Positions 16,726 through 24,032 of a stretch of DNA of 64,000 bases are shown here, piece by piece. Below the pieces are notes generated by a model, which had not been told where the DNA came from, did not search any database, and was given only the letters and a program-made list of their open reading frames with translations. Numbering within the stretch: position 1 is the first letter of the stretch; the number at the start of each line of letters is the position of its first letter. Position numbers and translations under genes: made by a program. The DNA comes from Dysgonomonas sp. PF1-14 (GTDB lineage Bacteria > Bacteroidota > Bacteroidia > Bacteroidales > Dysgonomonadaceae), in contig NZ_JARXWN010000015.1 in the NCBI RefSeq assembly GCF_029892965.1, positions 1 through 64,000 of the forward strand, written 5' to 3'.

Positions 16726-17214
16726 TTAGAGTAATTCTTTTTTCAGATAAGCTAAAGCTGTACTGATACGCTTCTCTACAGCTTTAATACTAATGTTTAA
16801 GTTTTCTGCAATCTCATGATACTTTAAGCCTTCATTACGATTCATCAGGAATGTTATCCGCTGATTCTCTGGCATATCAGCTAAGGCCTTTGAATAAGTA
16901 GTTTTCAGCTCTTCAAACTGCACTATTTCTTCGGGAGACGCATGATAATCCTGCCCTATAGTCATGCTCTGTTCAAAATTAAGCTGGGTTTGCCCCTTAC
17001 GGTAATCCGATATAACCATATCATTCGCCATCTTATAAAGCAGGCTTTTAATATCACTTACCTTAAACTGCTCACGTTTCTCCCAAATCTTCATGAAAAC
17101 CTCCTGTGTTATATCAGATGCGGTTTCTGTATCCCCGCACCTGTAATAGACAAAGCTTCTGATTGTATCGAAATATTTGTCGAACAGTTCTTTAAATTCT
17201 ATTTTACTTATCAC
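16726..17214 (-). CDS. ECF RNA polymerase sigma factor (sigma-70 family)
   Basis: A 162-residue ECF sigma factor: region 2 at about 10-75 (RCGDTETASDITQEVFMKIWEKR binds the -10 box) and region 4 at about 105-160 (EGLKYHEIAENLNISIKAVEKRI). It belongs to the Bacteroidetes FecI-like group paired with FecR and a TonB receptor. Its promoter (17237-17266) carries the same GTAGGGTA-N14-CGGTATA motif as two other genes nearby, so it very probably drives its own operon plus the His-rich lipoprotein and DUF3108. The motif is seen; sigma binding is inferred. Confidence 0.93.
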   Translation of the reverse strand: MISKIEFKELFDKYFDTIRSFVYYRCGDTETASDITQEVFMKIWEKREQFKVSDIKSLLYKMANDMVISDYRKGQTQLNFEQSMTIGQDYHASPEEIVQFEELKTTYSKALADMPENQRITFLMNRNEGLKYHEIAENLNISIKAVEKRISTALAYLKKELL

Positions 17215-17236
17215 TTCAATGATATCTTTTTATTCC

Positions 17237-17266
17237 TATACCGTTTGAAAAAGGAATTACCCTACC
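17237..17266 (-). promoter_or_regulatory. Autoregulatory ECF-sigma promoter
   Basis: GGTAGGGTA-N14-CGGTATA on the minus strand, with the -10 box ending 22 bp before the sigma ATG. It defines a start near 17230 and a leader of about 16 bases. Confidence 0.75.
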
Positions 17267-17301
17267 AAGGTATTCGTTTTTTATGAGTTATGTTATCTAT
17301 A

Positions 17302-18114
17302 TCAGTTGTTTTTTAGTGGATACTTATTCCCTAAAATCTTTTTTAAAAGGACATAGCTAGAACCTACTTTAAGTTTGGAATTAATTCGTACGGGAATACG
17401 GTTTTGGTCGTTTGTTATATAAATTTTCATAGCTTCCTTTTTATCTTCGAATGCTTTATCGCTTATTACCAAAGTCAGAACAATACAGTCATAATTCTTA
17501 CCATCATTTGCATCTATTTTCTCTGTGCCATTGTATTTGATTTTTATATCTACTTTTGTTTTACCGGATATGAGCAAACTATTCTTTGATTCTCCCGTCT
17601 TCATCTGCTTATAGTCTAGAGTACGTGCATAGTAAACTACGGTCATCATATCATAGATGCATTTTTCAGAAGTAATAATAGTATCATGACGAAGTTTATT
17701 ACTACGGGTCAGTTTTGTATGTACATCGACGTTACCCGAAGAATAATTATAGGTGATGTATTCTTGTGTATAGTCGCTTCCTTCATGTGCATATTTTGTA
17801 TAGGAAAGAGGTTCAAGAGTTTTGCTCATATAACAATACATCGTATCGGAAAGTGTAAAAACTTTTTTTGCCAAACCTGTGGAATTGGCAATCATAGTCA
17901 TTTTATAAGCATCTTGTCCTTTATACCTATCATCTTTTGTTCTTAGAGTAGAAGTGCCTGCTTTTTTATGTAAAAGACCGTATTTAAAATATACATCATA
18001 CGTCAGTTCTTCCCCTGATTGGAATGTATTATTTGTTATGCCACATTGTCCTTTAAGCTGTAAGCCTATTAAAAGGGCTAAAATTATTATAGAAATTTTT
18101 ATTATGATTCTCAT
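17302..18114 (-). CDS. Secreted DUF3108 protein
   Basis: A 270-residue exported protein: signal peptide (ISIIILALLIGLQLKGQ), then a DUF3108 domain starting NNTFQSGEELTYDVYFKYGLL, with GTSTLRTKD and a late RNRIPVRINSKLKVGS-like segment (QNRIPVRINSKLKVGSSY) typical of this beta-rich family. DUF3108 proteins are periplasmic and of unknown function. Its promoter (18136-18165) has the ECF motif shared with the sigma operon and His-rich lipoprotein, so it belongs to the same regulon and could act in the response to the receptor's ligand. Confidence 0.85.
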   Translation of the reverse strand: MRIIIKISIIILALLIGLQLKGQCGITNNTFQSGEELTYDVYFKYGLLHKKAGTSTLRTKDDRYKGQDAYKMTMIANSTGLAKKVFTLSDTMYCYMSKTLEPLSYTKYAHEGSDYTQEYITYNYSSGNVDVHTKLTRSNKLRHDTIITSEKCIYDMMTVVYYARTLDYKQMKTGESKNSLLISGKTKVDIKIKYNGTEKIDANDGKNYDCIVLTLVISDKAFEDKKEAMKIYITNDQNRIPVRINSKLKVGSSYVLLKKILGNKYPLKNN

Positions 18115-18135
18115 ATCTGAATCTATTATTTATAA

Positions 18136-18165
18136 TATACCGTATGAGAATCAAAATACCCTACT
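18136..18165 (-). promoter_or_regulatory. ECF-sigma promoter of the DUF3108 gene
   Basis: AGTAGGGTA, 14 bp, CGGTATA on the minus strand, ending 21 bp before the start codon; third copy of the motif in 5 kb. Confidence 0.75.
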
Positions 18166-18236
18166 AATACAATATATCTTCTTGAAAATCTTTTCTAATG
18201 ACCATTATTTTAAAGTATTTATTTTGGACTTAAAAC

Positions 18237-18477
18237 TATGAATTTACAAGAAATTTTTTCTATCTTTGAGGTTAGAAGTTAGGCGTACAGCGGTCTGCCA
18301 AAACAAGACAAAAAGGCATCATTTTAATCGTTACGAATTCGTTACGGACTAGCCTTTTGAAAAACTTAAACGATTGATTATTATATCTATTACGAGATAA
18401 AAAAAGTGTTCCCGCTCGGATCACTGGAAAGCAAAGGTTGTCAGTTTTGGCAACCTTTTGTTGTTTTAGTACAGAAT
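18237..18477 (+). ncRNA. Candidate non-coding transcript or island-end remnant
   Basis: On the plus strand a promoter-like TATG-N20-TATCTTTG (18237-18268) is followed about 165 bp later by a hairpin AAAGGTTG/CAACCTTT (18433-18458) with T-rich sequence after it. The roughly 195-base interval has no convincing ORF. It contains a direct repeat CGTTACGAATTCGTTACG (18330-18347 region). It may be a small RNA. It may also be the remains of an attachment region, because it lies where the accessory island ends. It fills most of the 378-bp gap between DUF3108 and the next gene. Confidence 0.4.
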
Positions 18478-18492
18478 AGAACAGAAACGGAT

Positions 18493-19329
18493 TTATTTTT
18501 CCTTCTTATTGAGCATTATCTCCAAATCTGATTCAGCTTTTCCTTCTAAGACTCTTATTACATCATTATGTAATTTTTCGAAGTCAATAACTTCTTTGTA
18601 AGTATACGCATAAAGGGTTCCTCTTTGTTCGCCCTGAGTCGTATTTACGTATTTTGTCAAGACATAGTCGAAGGAAGAATTGCTGGAATGAAACATTAAC
18701 ACATGTAACCGATATAATTGGTCTTTATCGCTTCCATCAGGATTGGTACTATATACATAGTAAACAACCTTTGTAAAACTTGAAGAAAATCTATCTTTTG
18801 GTAATTCTGCATACCATTCATAGCCCCAAATATTCTTGTCTTCCCATTTGAAATAGTCAAAATTAAAATGTTCATCAATTCCCTGAGGTAGCATCTTTTC
18901 TCTATATGATTTATATAATAAGTCTTTATATTCTTTTGCAACGCTATATTTTCCTAATCCGATATTTGAAACAATAATGTTCTTAATCATAAAGGGCTCT
19001 CTGTGTGCAAAATCTATATCAAAAAACTCTTTTCCATTTTGTATCAGTTCCAAAGATTCCATACCATATTGCAATGACTTTTCAAAATCCTGAGCCATTC
19101 TGCTTTCCTGTTCCAGAATAGTTGTAATCTGAACTTGATACCATATAACCTTAGCATACAGAGAATCTGATTTAGATAGTTGTTTTTCGAGTTCCTTAAA
19201 TTTGAAATATGCTTTTTCTATTTCATAATTCTGTAGTAAACTATCTGCAGTATTATATTCTTTTGCAAAATGGTCTTGGGCATTGATAAATGCAGGTATC
19301 AAGAGTAATAGAAATAGTATTTTTTTCAT
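18493..19329 (-). CDS. Exported hypothetical protein with helical repeats
   Basis: A 278-residue protein with a signal peptide (ILFLLLLIPAFINAQ) and a helical N-terminal half (YNTADSLLQNYEIEKAYFKFKELEKQL) that looks like one or two TPR-like units, followed by a mixed domain (about 160-260) with many aromatic residues (NIWGYEWYAELPKDRFS). I do not recognise the family. It is transcribed toward DUF3108 but separated by 378 bp, and lies 62 bp from the membrane protein gene upstream on the same strand, so those two may be one unit. Confidence 0.65.
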   Translation of the reverse strand: MKKILFLLLLIPAFINAQDHFAKEYNTADSLLQNYEIEKAYFKFKELEKQLSKSDSLYAKVIWYQVQITTILEQESRMAQDFEKSLQYGMESLELIQNGKEFFDIDFAHREPFMIKNIIVSNIGLGKYSVAKEYKDLLYKSYREKMLPQGIDEHFNFDYFKWEDKNIWGYEWYAELPKDRFSSSFTKVVYYVYSTNPDGSDKDQLYRLHVLMFHSSNSSFDYVLTKYVNTTQGEQRGTLYAYTYKEVIDFEKLHNDVIRVLEGKAESDLEIMLNKKEK

Positions 19330-19391
19330 AGTATCCTTTGAATATTAGATTTAAATATACTTCTTTAATTTATATAACTTAATCGAATCCT

Positions 19392-19964
19392 CTAGAATTT
19401 GGTTTGGGAATAGTTGTTGACACCGTGAAGCAAAAGCTTGTTAGTTTTGGCTAGCTCTTTTCTTCTATATTCCGAATAATTCCAATTATAAAATGCAATA
19501 TCTGTCAATAAGAAGATAAATAATACTATAAGTAATATCTCTTTTTTATAAGACTTACTAGTCTGTACATATTTTTTTTGATTAAAGAATAAGAATACTA
19601 ATAGACCGATAGGAATTAGTATTGTAATCCACCATGAATCTAAGTTATCCTGATAGCCTTTCAAGAAATCTATTATATTAATATTTATAGGATATAGGAT
19701 GATGAACAACCCTGATAACCTATAAAGAAATGCGCCTTTTGGCTTATTTACAAATATCAAAATTGCAGATATTACTAGTAAAGTCCCCAAGATAAACCCT
19801 AATACCAAAGTTGTCATAGGTAGCATTACAAACCATAATGAGTTTGTGAAATGGTATCCATAGATCAGATATATAGACCGATAAATTAAGAGTCCGCCAA
19901 TACCGAATGGTATTATGGCAATCAGAATCTCAATAATGAGGTCTTTTTTTGATTGGTCTTTCAT
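19392..19964 (-). CDS. Hypothetical multi-pass membrane protein
   Basis: A 190-residue protein with about five hydrophobic segments (near residues 10-30, 43-68, 78-95, 112-126 and 145-160), a basic middle loop (NQKKYVQTSKSYKKE) and a basic C-terminus. No family is recognised. AT-rich and next to an exported hypothetical; probably still part of the accessory region or its edge. Confidence 0.6.
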   Translation of the reverse strand: MKDQSKKDLIIEILIAIIPFGIGGLLIYRSIYLIYGYHFTNSLWFVMLPMTTLVLGFILGTLLVISAILIFVNKPKGAFLYRLSGLFIILYPININIIDFLKGYQDNLDSWWITILIPIGLLVFLFFNQKKYVQTSKSYKKEILLIVLFIFLLTDIAFYNWNYSEYRRKELAKTNKLLLHGVNNYSQTKF

Positions 19965-20129
19965 ATATTAGAGTTTTAATTAAATGTTAAATATACTCTT
20001 TTAACTGATATAATTTCCTCTAAAGCGTTATGAAATTCTAATTAAATTATCTATACGGTAAAAGCATTGAATTGTGGATTAAGAGATGATGTATAAATTG
20101 ATAGTAGAATTTAGATATTATTTTTTGTC

Positions 20130-20137
20130 TATATTTG
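20130..20137 (+). promoter_or_regulatory. -7 promoter box of the tautomerase gene
   Basis: TATATTTG matches the Bacteroidetes TAnnTTTG box, 33 bp before the ATG at 20171; the -33 box is weak. Confidence 0.5.
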
Positions 20138-20170
20138 ATAGTTATTTAAATAATTAAAATAAAGATAATT

Positions 20171-20551
20171 ATGCCAACTGTAAAAGTAGAATTGAGAGAG
20201 GGTAGGAGTATAGAGACTTTGCTTAAGTTGAGAGATGCGGTAACGGACGCTGTTGTTGAATCATTACAATTACCGGATGACGATAGAAATATCAGGATAA
20301 TTGAATATAAACCTGAATTCTTTCAAATGAAAGCCCCTTGTGAAATTCTGATAGAGATCTCATTGTTTAAAGGAAGAACAAAGGCTACAAAGAAGAAGTT
20401 ATATAAAAATATTGTAGACGGACTTGATACTATAAATATAGAGAAGGAGAAAATTATGATTTTTCTAAACGAACAACCTGCGGAAAATTGGGGCGTACGC
20501 GGAGGTCTTCCTGCTGATGAAGTCGATTTAGGGTTTAAAGTAGATGTTTGA
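20171..20551 (+). CDS. Tautomerase-family protein
   Basis: A 126-residue protein starting MPTVKVEL, so removal of Met exposes the catalytic Pro1 of the 4-oxalocrotonate tautomerase superfamily. The helix EGRSIETLLKLRDAVTDAV and the closing strand with NWGVRGGLPADE are typical of the longer (about 125-residue) members that carry two beta-alpha-beta units. Substrate unknown; such enzymes move a proton between keto and enol forms. Single gene on the plus strand, between the accessory region and the tRNA pair. Confidence 0.85.
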   Translation: MPTVKVELREGRSIETLLKLRDAVTDAVVESLQLPDDDRNIRIIEYKPEFFQMKAPCEILIEISLFKGRTKATKKKLYKNIVDGLDTINIEKEKIMIFLNEQPAENWGVRGGLPADEVDLGFKVDV

Positions 20552-20630
20552 TCGCAAGAGGTGGCTATCATTTATTGCTGGTTTACTACTTGGTTTACCT
20601 CACCACTGTAAACCTAGCTAAAACCATAAC

Positions 20631-20663
20631 AAAAAAAGACACCTACATTTCTGTAAGTGTCTC
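20631..20663 (-). terminator. Intrinsic terminator of the tRNA-Tyr/Gly transcript
   Basis: GACACCTACA/TGTAAGTGTC stem with a TTTC loop; on the minus strand it is followed by seven T residues (20631-20637). It lies 9 bp after the tRNA-Gly 3' end. Confidence 0.8.
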
Positions 20664-20671
20664 TTCATCAG

Positions 20672-20744
20672 AGCGGAAGACGGGGCTCAAACCCGCGACC
20701 CTCAGCTTGGAAGGCTAATGCTCTATCAACTGAGCTACTTCCGC
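20672..20744 (-). tRNA. tRNA-Gly (anticodon TCC)
   Basis: A 73-base cloverleaf: acceptor GCGGAAG/CTTCCGC, D-arm GCTCAGTTGATAGAGC, anticodon stem TTAGC/GCTGA with loop CTTCCAA (anticodon TCC), T-arm GCGGGTTTGAGCCCCGT. Discriminator base U, usual for glycine. CCA is not encoded. Its 3' end faces the accessory island. Confidence 0.95.
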
Positions 20745-20750
20745 AAAGTA

Positions 20751-20836
20751 TGGTGGGCAGTGAAGGATTCGAACCTCCGAAGTCGAAAGACAGCTGAGTT
20801 ACAGTCAGCCCCAGTTGGCCACTTTGGTAACTGCCC
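20751..20836 (-). tRNA. tRNA-Tyr (anticodon GTA)
   Basis: Acceptor GGGCAGT/ACTGCCC, anticodon stem GCTGA/TCAGC with loop CTGTAAC (anticodon GTA), long variable arm as in class II tRNAs, T-loop GGTTCGAATCC. ACCA follows the acceptor, so CCA appears encoded. It lies 6 bp upstream of tRNA-Gly, a pairing common in Bacteroidales. Confidence 0.95.
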
Positions 20837-20871
20837 TTGCATAATTGCGAATGCAAAAGTAACACTTTTTT

Positions 20872-21369
20872 TTATTCTGCCAAATTTCTACGATAAAAAT
20901 CGATCATTTTTATCGCTGTAATAGCGCATTCGTCACCTTTGTTACCATGTCGTCCTCCGGCACGTTCTTCTGCCTGCATCATGGTATCGGTAGTCAATAA
21001 GCCGAAGATGAAAGGAATATCGTAGCGGATATTCATATCGGCGATTCCTTGTGTCACTCCACTGCACACATAGTCGAAGTGAGGTGTATCGCCTCTTACT
21101 ACACAGCCGAGTGCTATGACGGCGTCGACCTCCTTATTCTCTACCATATGTTTTGTGCCGAAGATAAGCTCAAAGCTTCCCGGTACATAGTCGATGAGGA
21201 TATTTTCATCCTTCACTCCGTTTTTGATGAGGGTGTTGTAAGCTCCTTCGAGTAGCGCTTTGGTAATATTCTCGTTCCACTCTGATACTATGATACCTAT
21301 TTTCATGTCTGCTCCATTAGGAACAGTTGCAGGGTTGTAAGACGATAAGTTATGATAAGCTGTTGCCAT
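20872..21369 (-). CDS. ribH: 6,7-dimethyl-8-ribityllumazine synthase
   Basis: A 165-residue enzyme joining 5-amino-6-ribitylamino-uracil and dihydroxybutanone phosphate, the step before riboflavin. Seen: the [13 protein letters not shown] start of the fold, the phosphate loop [10 protein letters not shown], and the catalytic region [16 protein letters not shown] (His near residue 100). Length is normal. It ends the dtd-mazG-deoC-ribH run on the minus strand, 36 bp after deoC; the tRNA pair lies beyond. Confidence 0.97.
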   Translation of the reverse strand: MATAYHNLSSYNPATVPNGADMKIGIIVSEWNENITKALLEGAYNTLIKNGVKDENILIDYVPGSFELIFGTKHMVENKEVDAVIALGCVVRGDTPHFDYVCSGVTQGIADMNIRYDIPFIFGLLTTDTMMQAEERAGGRHGNKGDECAITAIKMIDFYRRNLAE

Positions 21370-21405
21370 GTTATTTAGTTATGGATTATAAGTTATAATG
21401 TATTA

Positions 21406-22272
21406 TTATGAATTGATACTGTCGAGCAGATTATTCGCCAATCGGCTTGCTCCTATGCGGAAAAACTTGTTGGTCATATATTCTTCACCTAAGGCCTCTT
21501 TTACTACTGTGTAGTATCTAACAGCATCTTCGGTGGTAGAAATGCCGCCAGAGGCTTTAAAACCTGCTTTTCGGCCCGTTTGCGCTTCGTATTCCTTTAT
21601 AGCTGTACACATGACGTATGCAGCCTCCAGTGAAGCACCCTCGTAGACCTTACCTGTGGATGTCTTCAGGAAGTCGGCTCCCGAGTATAGCGATAGGATA
21701 GAGGCTTTCATGATGTTCGATGCAGATTTTAGCGCTCCTGTTTCCAGTATCACTTTCAGGTGCGAGTCTCTACAGGCGTGCTTTATTTCATCTATCTCTT
21801 CGCATAGTTCTTCGTAGTTTTCCTCTAGGAAGTGTCCCAGATTGAGAACGATGTCTATTTCATCTGCTCCGTTTGCTACAGCGAGAGCTGTTTCGGCGAT
21901 CTTTATTTCTGTGAATGTCTGTGATGAAGGAAAACCTCCTGATACTGCGGCAATCTTAACATCAGCTGTCAGCGCTTCTTTTACTGTTTCCACGAAGTTG
22001 GGGTAAACGCATATGGCTGCTACATTTTCGAGGTCGGATGAGCCTTCAAAATCATTGACTCTCTCAGTGAATTTCCATATATCTTCGCGTGTATCTGTTG
22101 TATTCAGTGAGGTGAGGTCAATGCATGAGTATAGCTTTTTATATACTTCTTTTGTATTGTTTTCATTAAACTTCTTGGCTACTATCTCGTTTACCTTCTT
22201 TGTAATATCGGCATCATTTAACGCAGTATTATATTTCTTCAGCGTGTCGGTGTATTTATTCGTTTCTTCCAT
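21406..22272 (-). CDS. deoC: Deoxyribose-phosphate aldolase
   Basis: A 288-residue class I aldolase splitting 2-deoxyribose-5-phosphate into glyceraldehyde-3-phosphate and acetaldehyde in deoxynucleoside breakdown. Seen: VCVYPNFV-like segment (AAICVYPNFV), GADEIDIVLNLG, the Schiff-base lysine in FLKTSTGK and KASGGIST. The N-terminal 45 residues extend beyond the E. coli type and are usual in Bacteroidetes. It starts 2 bp after the MazG-like gene, suggesting coupled translation. Confidence 0.96.
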   Translation of the reverse strand: MEETNKYTDTLKKYNTALNDADITKKVNEIVAKKFNENNTKEVYKKLYSCIDLTSLNTTDTREDIWKFTERVNDFEGSSDLENVAAICVYPNFVETVKEALTADVKIAAVSGGFPSSQTFTEIKIAETALAVANGADEIDIVLNLGHFLEENYEELCEEIDEIKHACRDSHLKVILETGALKSASNIMKASILSLYSGADFLKTSTGKVYEGASLEAAYVMCTAIKEYEAQTGRKAGFKASGGISTTEDAVRYYTVVKEALGEEYMTNKFFRIGASRLANNLLDSINS

Positions 22273-22274
22273 GT

Positions 22275-22607
22275 TTATTTTAATTTATCGTTATTTATAT
22301 GTCTGTCTTTATCTCTGTTGGTTTTCTTCTCCAGATTCTTACGAAAGGCTTCTGTGAGGTCTATTCCTGTCTGATTGGCAAGGCATAGAAGCACCCATAG
22401 TACATCGGCCATTTCATCTCCCAGATTCTTTTCCAGATCGGATTTTTTAAACGACTGATCTCCGTATGTACGCGCCATAATCCGAGCAAGCTCGCCGACC
22501 TCTTCAGTAAGAATAGTCATATTGGTAAGTTCGCTGAAATAACGCACCCCGATTGTCTTTATCCAGTTATCAACCTCTTTTTGAGCTTCTTCTATAGTCA
22601 TGGTCAT
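22275..22607 (-). CDS. MazG-like nucleotide pyrophosphohydrolase
   Basis: A 110-residue all-alpha NTP pyrophosphatase with the EEVGELAR and GDEMADVLWVLLCLAN metal-binding helices. Such enzymes clear odd or excess (d)NTPs, for instance dCTP. Its ATG overlaps the dtd stop codon (ATGA, 22604-22607), which fixes the start and shows translational coupling with dtd. Confidence 0.92.
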   Translation of the reverse strand: MTMTIEEAQKEVDNWIKTIGVRYFSELTNMTILTEEVGELARIMARTYGDQSFKKSDLEKNLGDEMADVLWVLLCLANQTGIDLTEAFRKNLEKKTNRDKDRHINNDKLK

Positions 22608-23056
22608 TCTTTTGTTTTAGAATCTATCCAGATGGTTACAGGGCCGTCATTTATCAATTCTACCTGCATGTCTGCCCCAAACTCCCCTGTCTGTACCTCT
22701 TTGCCTGTCAGATTACTCAGAACAGCACAAAACCTCTCATACAGCGGAACCGATATATCAGGTTTAGCTGCTTTGATGTACGACGGACGGTTTCCTTTCT
22801 TGGTAGACGCATGTAGGGTAAACTGCGAAACTACGAGAATTTCCCCATCTACATCGACTAACGACTTATTCATAACCCCTTGTTCGTCATTGAAGATACG
22901 CAGATTGGTGACCTTGTTACAGAGCCATTCTATATCGTTGGCATTATCTTCGTTTTCTACTCCTACAAATATAAGCAAACCATTCGATATTGCTGATTTT
23001 ATATTGCCATCAATCGTAACCGATGCCCGTTTTACGCGTTGTATAAGTACTCTCAT
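22604..23056 (-). CDS. dtd: D-aminoacyl-tRNA deacylase
   Basis: A 150-residue enzyme that removes D-amino acids (and glycine from tRNA-Ala) from mischarged tRNAs. The family signature SQFTLHASTKKGNRPSY and the gatekeeper NDGPVTIWIDS motif near the C-terminus are both present, and the start MRVLIQRVKRASV is standard. First gene of the dtd-mazG-deoC-ribH run. In related genomes, as I recall, uvrC lies directly upstream; here two membrane-protein genes and repeats intervene. Confidence 0.96.
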   Translation of the reverse strand: MRVLIQRVKRASVTIDGNIKSAISNGLLIFVGVENEDNANDIEWLCNKVTNLRIFNDEQGVMNKSLVDVDGEILVVSQFTLHASTKKGNRPSYIKAAKPDISVPLYERFCAVLSNLTGKEVQTGEFGADMQVELINDGPVTIWIDSKTKE

Positions 23057-23072
23057 ATTAGTTCTAAACCTG

Positions 23073-23299
23073 TTTTTAACTAAAACCTTACAAAAATAGC
23101 AGTTTTAGCAGGACAACAAAGGTAATAACTTTTGCAGTTAACAATCAACAGTTATCGGTTAACAATATAATGAATCAACATATTCCATTTTAACTAAAAC
23201 CTGACAAAACTCACAACTTTCATCATTTTTTTACAGTCCTCTATTCCTTGTTAACTGTTAACTGTTGACTGTTGACTGTTGACTGATCACTGTTAACTG
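23073..23299. repeat. Intergenic repeats: dispersed 18-mers and a heptamer array
   Basis: The 338-bp gap (23057-23394) holds two copies of TAACTAAAACCTGACAAA-like sequence (23073-23095, 23188-23209), a short reverse-strand heptamer group (about 23135-23160), and seven 7-bp units at 23251-23299 of the form TTAACTG, TTGACTG or ATCACTG. The same words recur at 38.2-38.8, 43.4-43.5 and 49.2-50.1 kb. No gene is seen. Confidence 0.8.
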
Positions 23300-23394
23300 A
23301 ATATACACTTATAGATAAAGATTCCCATTATTCATAAAAGCCGTATATCCCTGCGAATATACGGCCTTCGATGTTAAATTATAGATTAAAAAGA

Positions 23395-23982
23395 TCAGCT
23401 TTTGTCCAGTTCGTCCAGTTCTTTATGGAGCGACCTGAGCCGGAAAGCATAATATATACGGAATATTCCATAGAATATGAACGAGATGCTAACGAGGGCA
23501 ATTATAAATGTTGTAGTAAATGCCGGAGATACGATGAATATGAATGCCATGAGGACACCCGATATAGCCAGAGCCATCAACCAGCCCCACCCTTTCACTC
23601 CGTTGCGTTGTAATTCTGCTGCTGTACCGATGCCCCATACCGACTGAAACATCACCCAGAAACCTACAAAATAGGCCATTACCAAAGCTATTACTTCCGG
23701 TGGCATAGCAATGAGTATAATACCGAATGCGAGGTCGAGAATACCGCTTGCCAGTGTCCATCCCCAATTCCGGAGAAGTTTGCGATTAGATATGGCAAAT
23801 GCTATTTCAAAGAGTCCGCTCACAAAAAATGTGACTGCAAATACCAGTACCAGAGCAACCAGAGTGCTTAATGGCGTTGCCATACACCAAATACCTAAAC
23901 CAACAGCGAGTAACCCGATAAGTAGTGATATCCACCAATACTTTACTGCTTGTTTTGTCGAATAAAACAGATCATTTTTCAT
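23395..23982 (-). CDS. HdeD/DUF308 family membrane protein
   Basis: A 195-residue integral membrane protein with six hydrophobic helices arranged as two repeats of three (WWISLLIGLLAVGLGIWCMA near the start is the DUF308 signature). HdeD of E. coli is tied to acid resistance, but the molecular role of the family is unknown. It lies in a two-gene insert with the acyltransferase between dtd and uvrC, flanked by repeats on both sides. Confidence 0.85.
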   Translation of the reverse strand: MKNDLFYSTKQAVKYWWISLLIGLLAVGLGIWCMATPLSTLVALVLVFAVTFFVSGLFEIAFAISNRKLLRNWGWTLASGILDLAFGIILIAMPPEVIALVMAYFVGFWVMFQSVWGIGTAAELQRNGVKGWGWLMALAISGVLMAFIFIVSPAFTTTFIIALVSISFIFYGIFRIYYAFRLRSLHKELDELDKS

Positions 23983-24032
23983 AATAGTGTTACTTTAATA
24001 ATAGTAAGTGTGCTTACTATATATTAAACAAT

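Noticed and set aside
18421-18460. CTnDOT-type attachment core (GTAnnTTTGC) at the island edge
   Set aside because: Only CCTTTGC is present on the minus strand; the full core is not matched.
23251-23299. Tandem repeats considered as a CRISPR array
   Set aside because: Units are 7 bp without spacers, and no cas gene is in the window.
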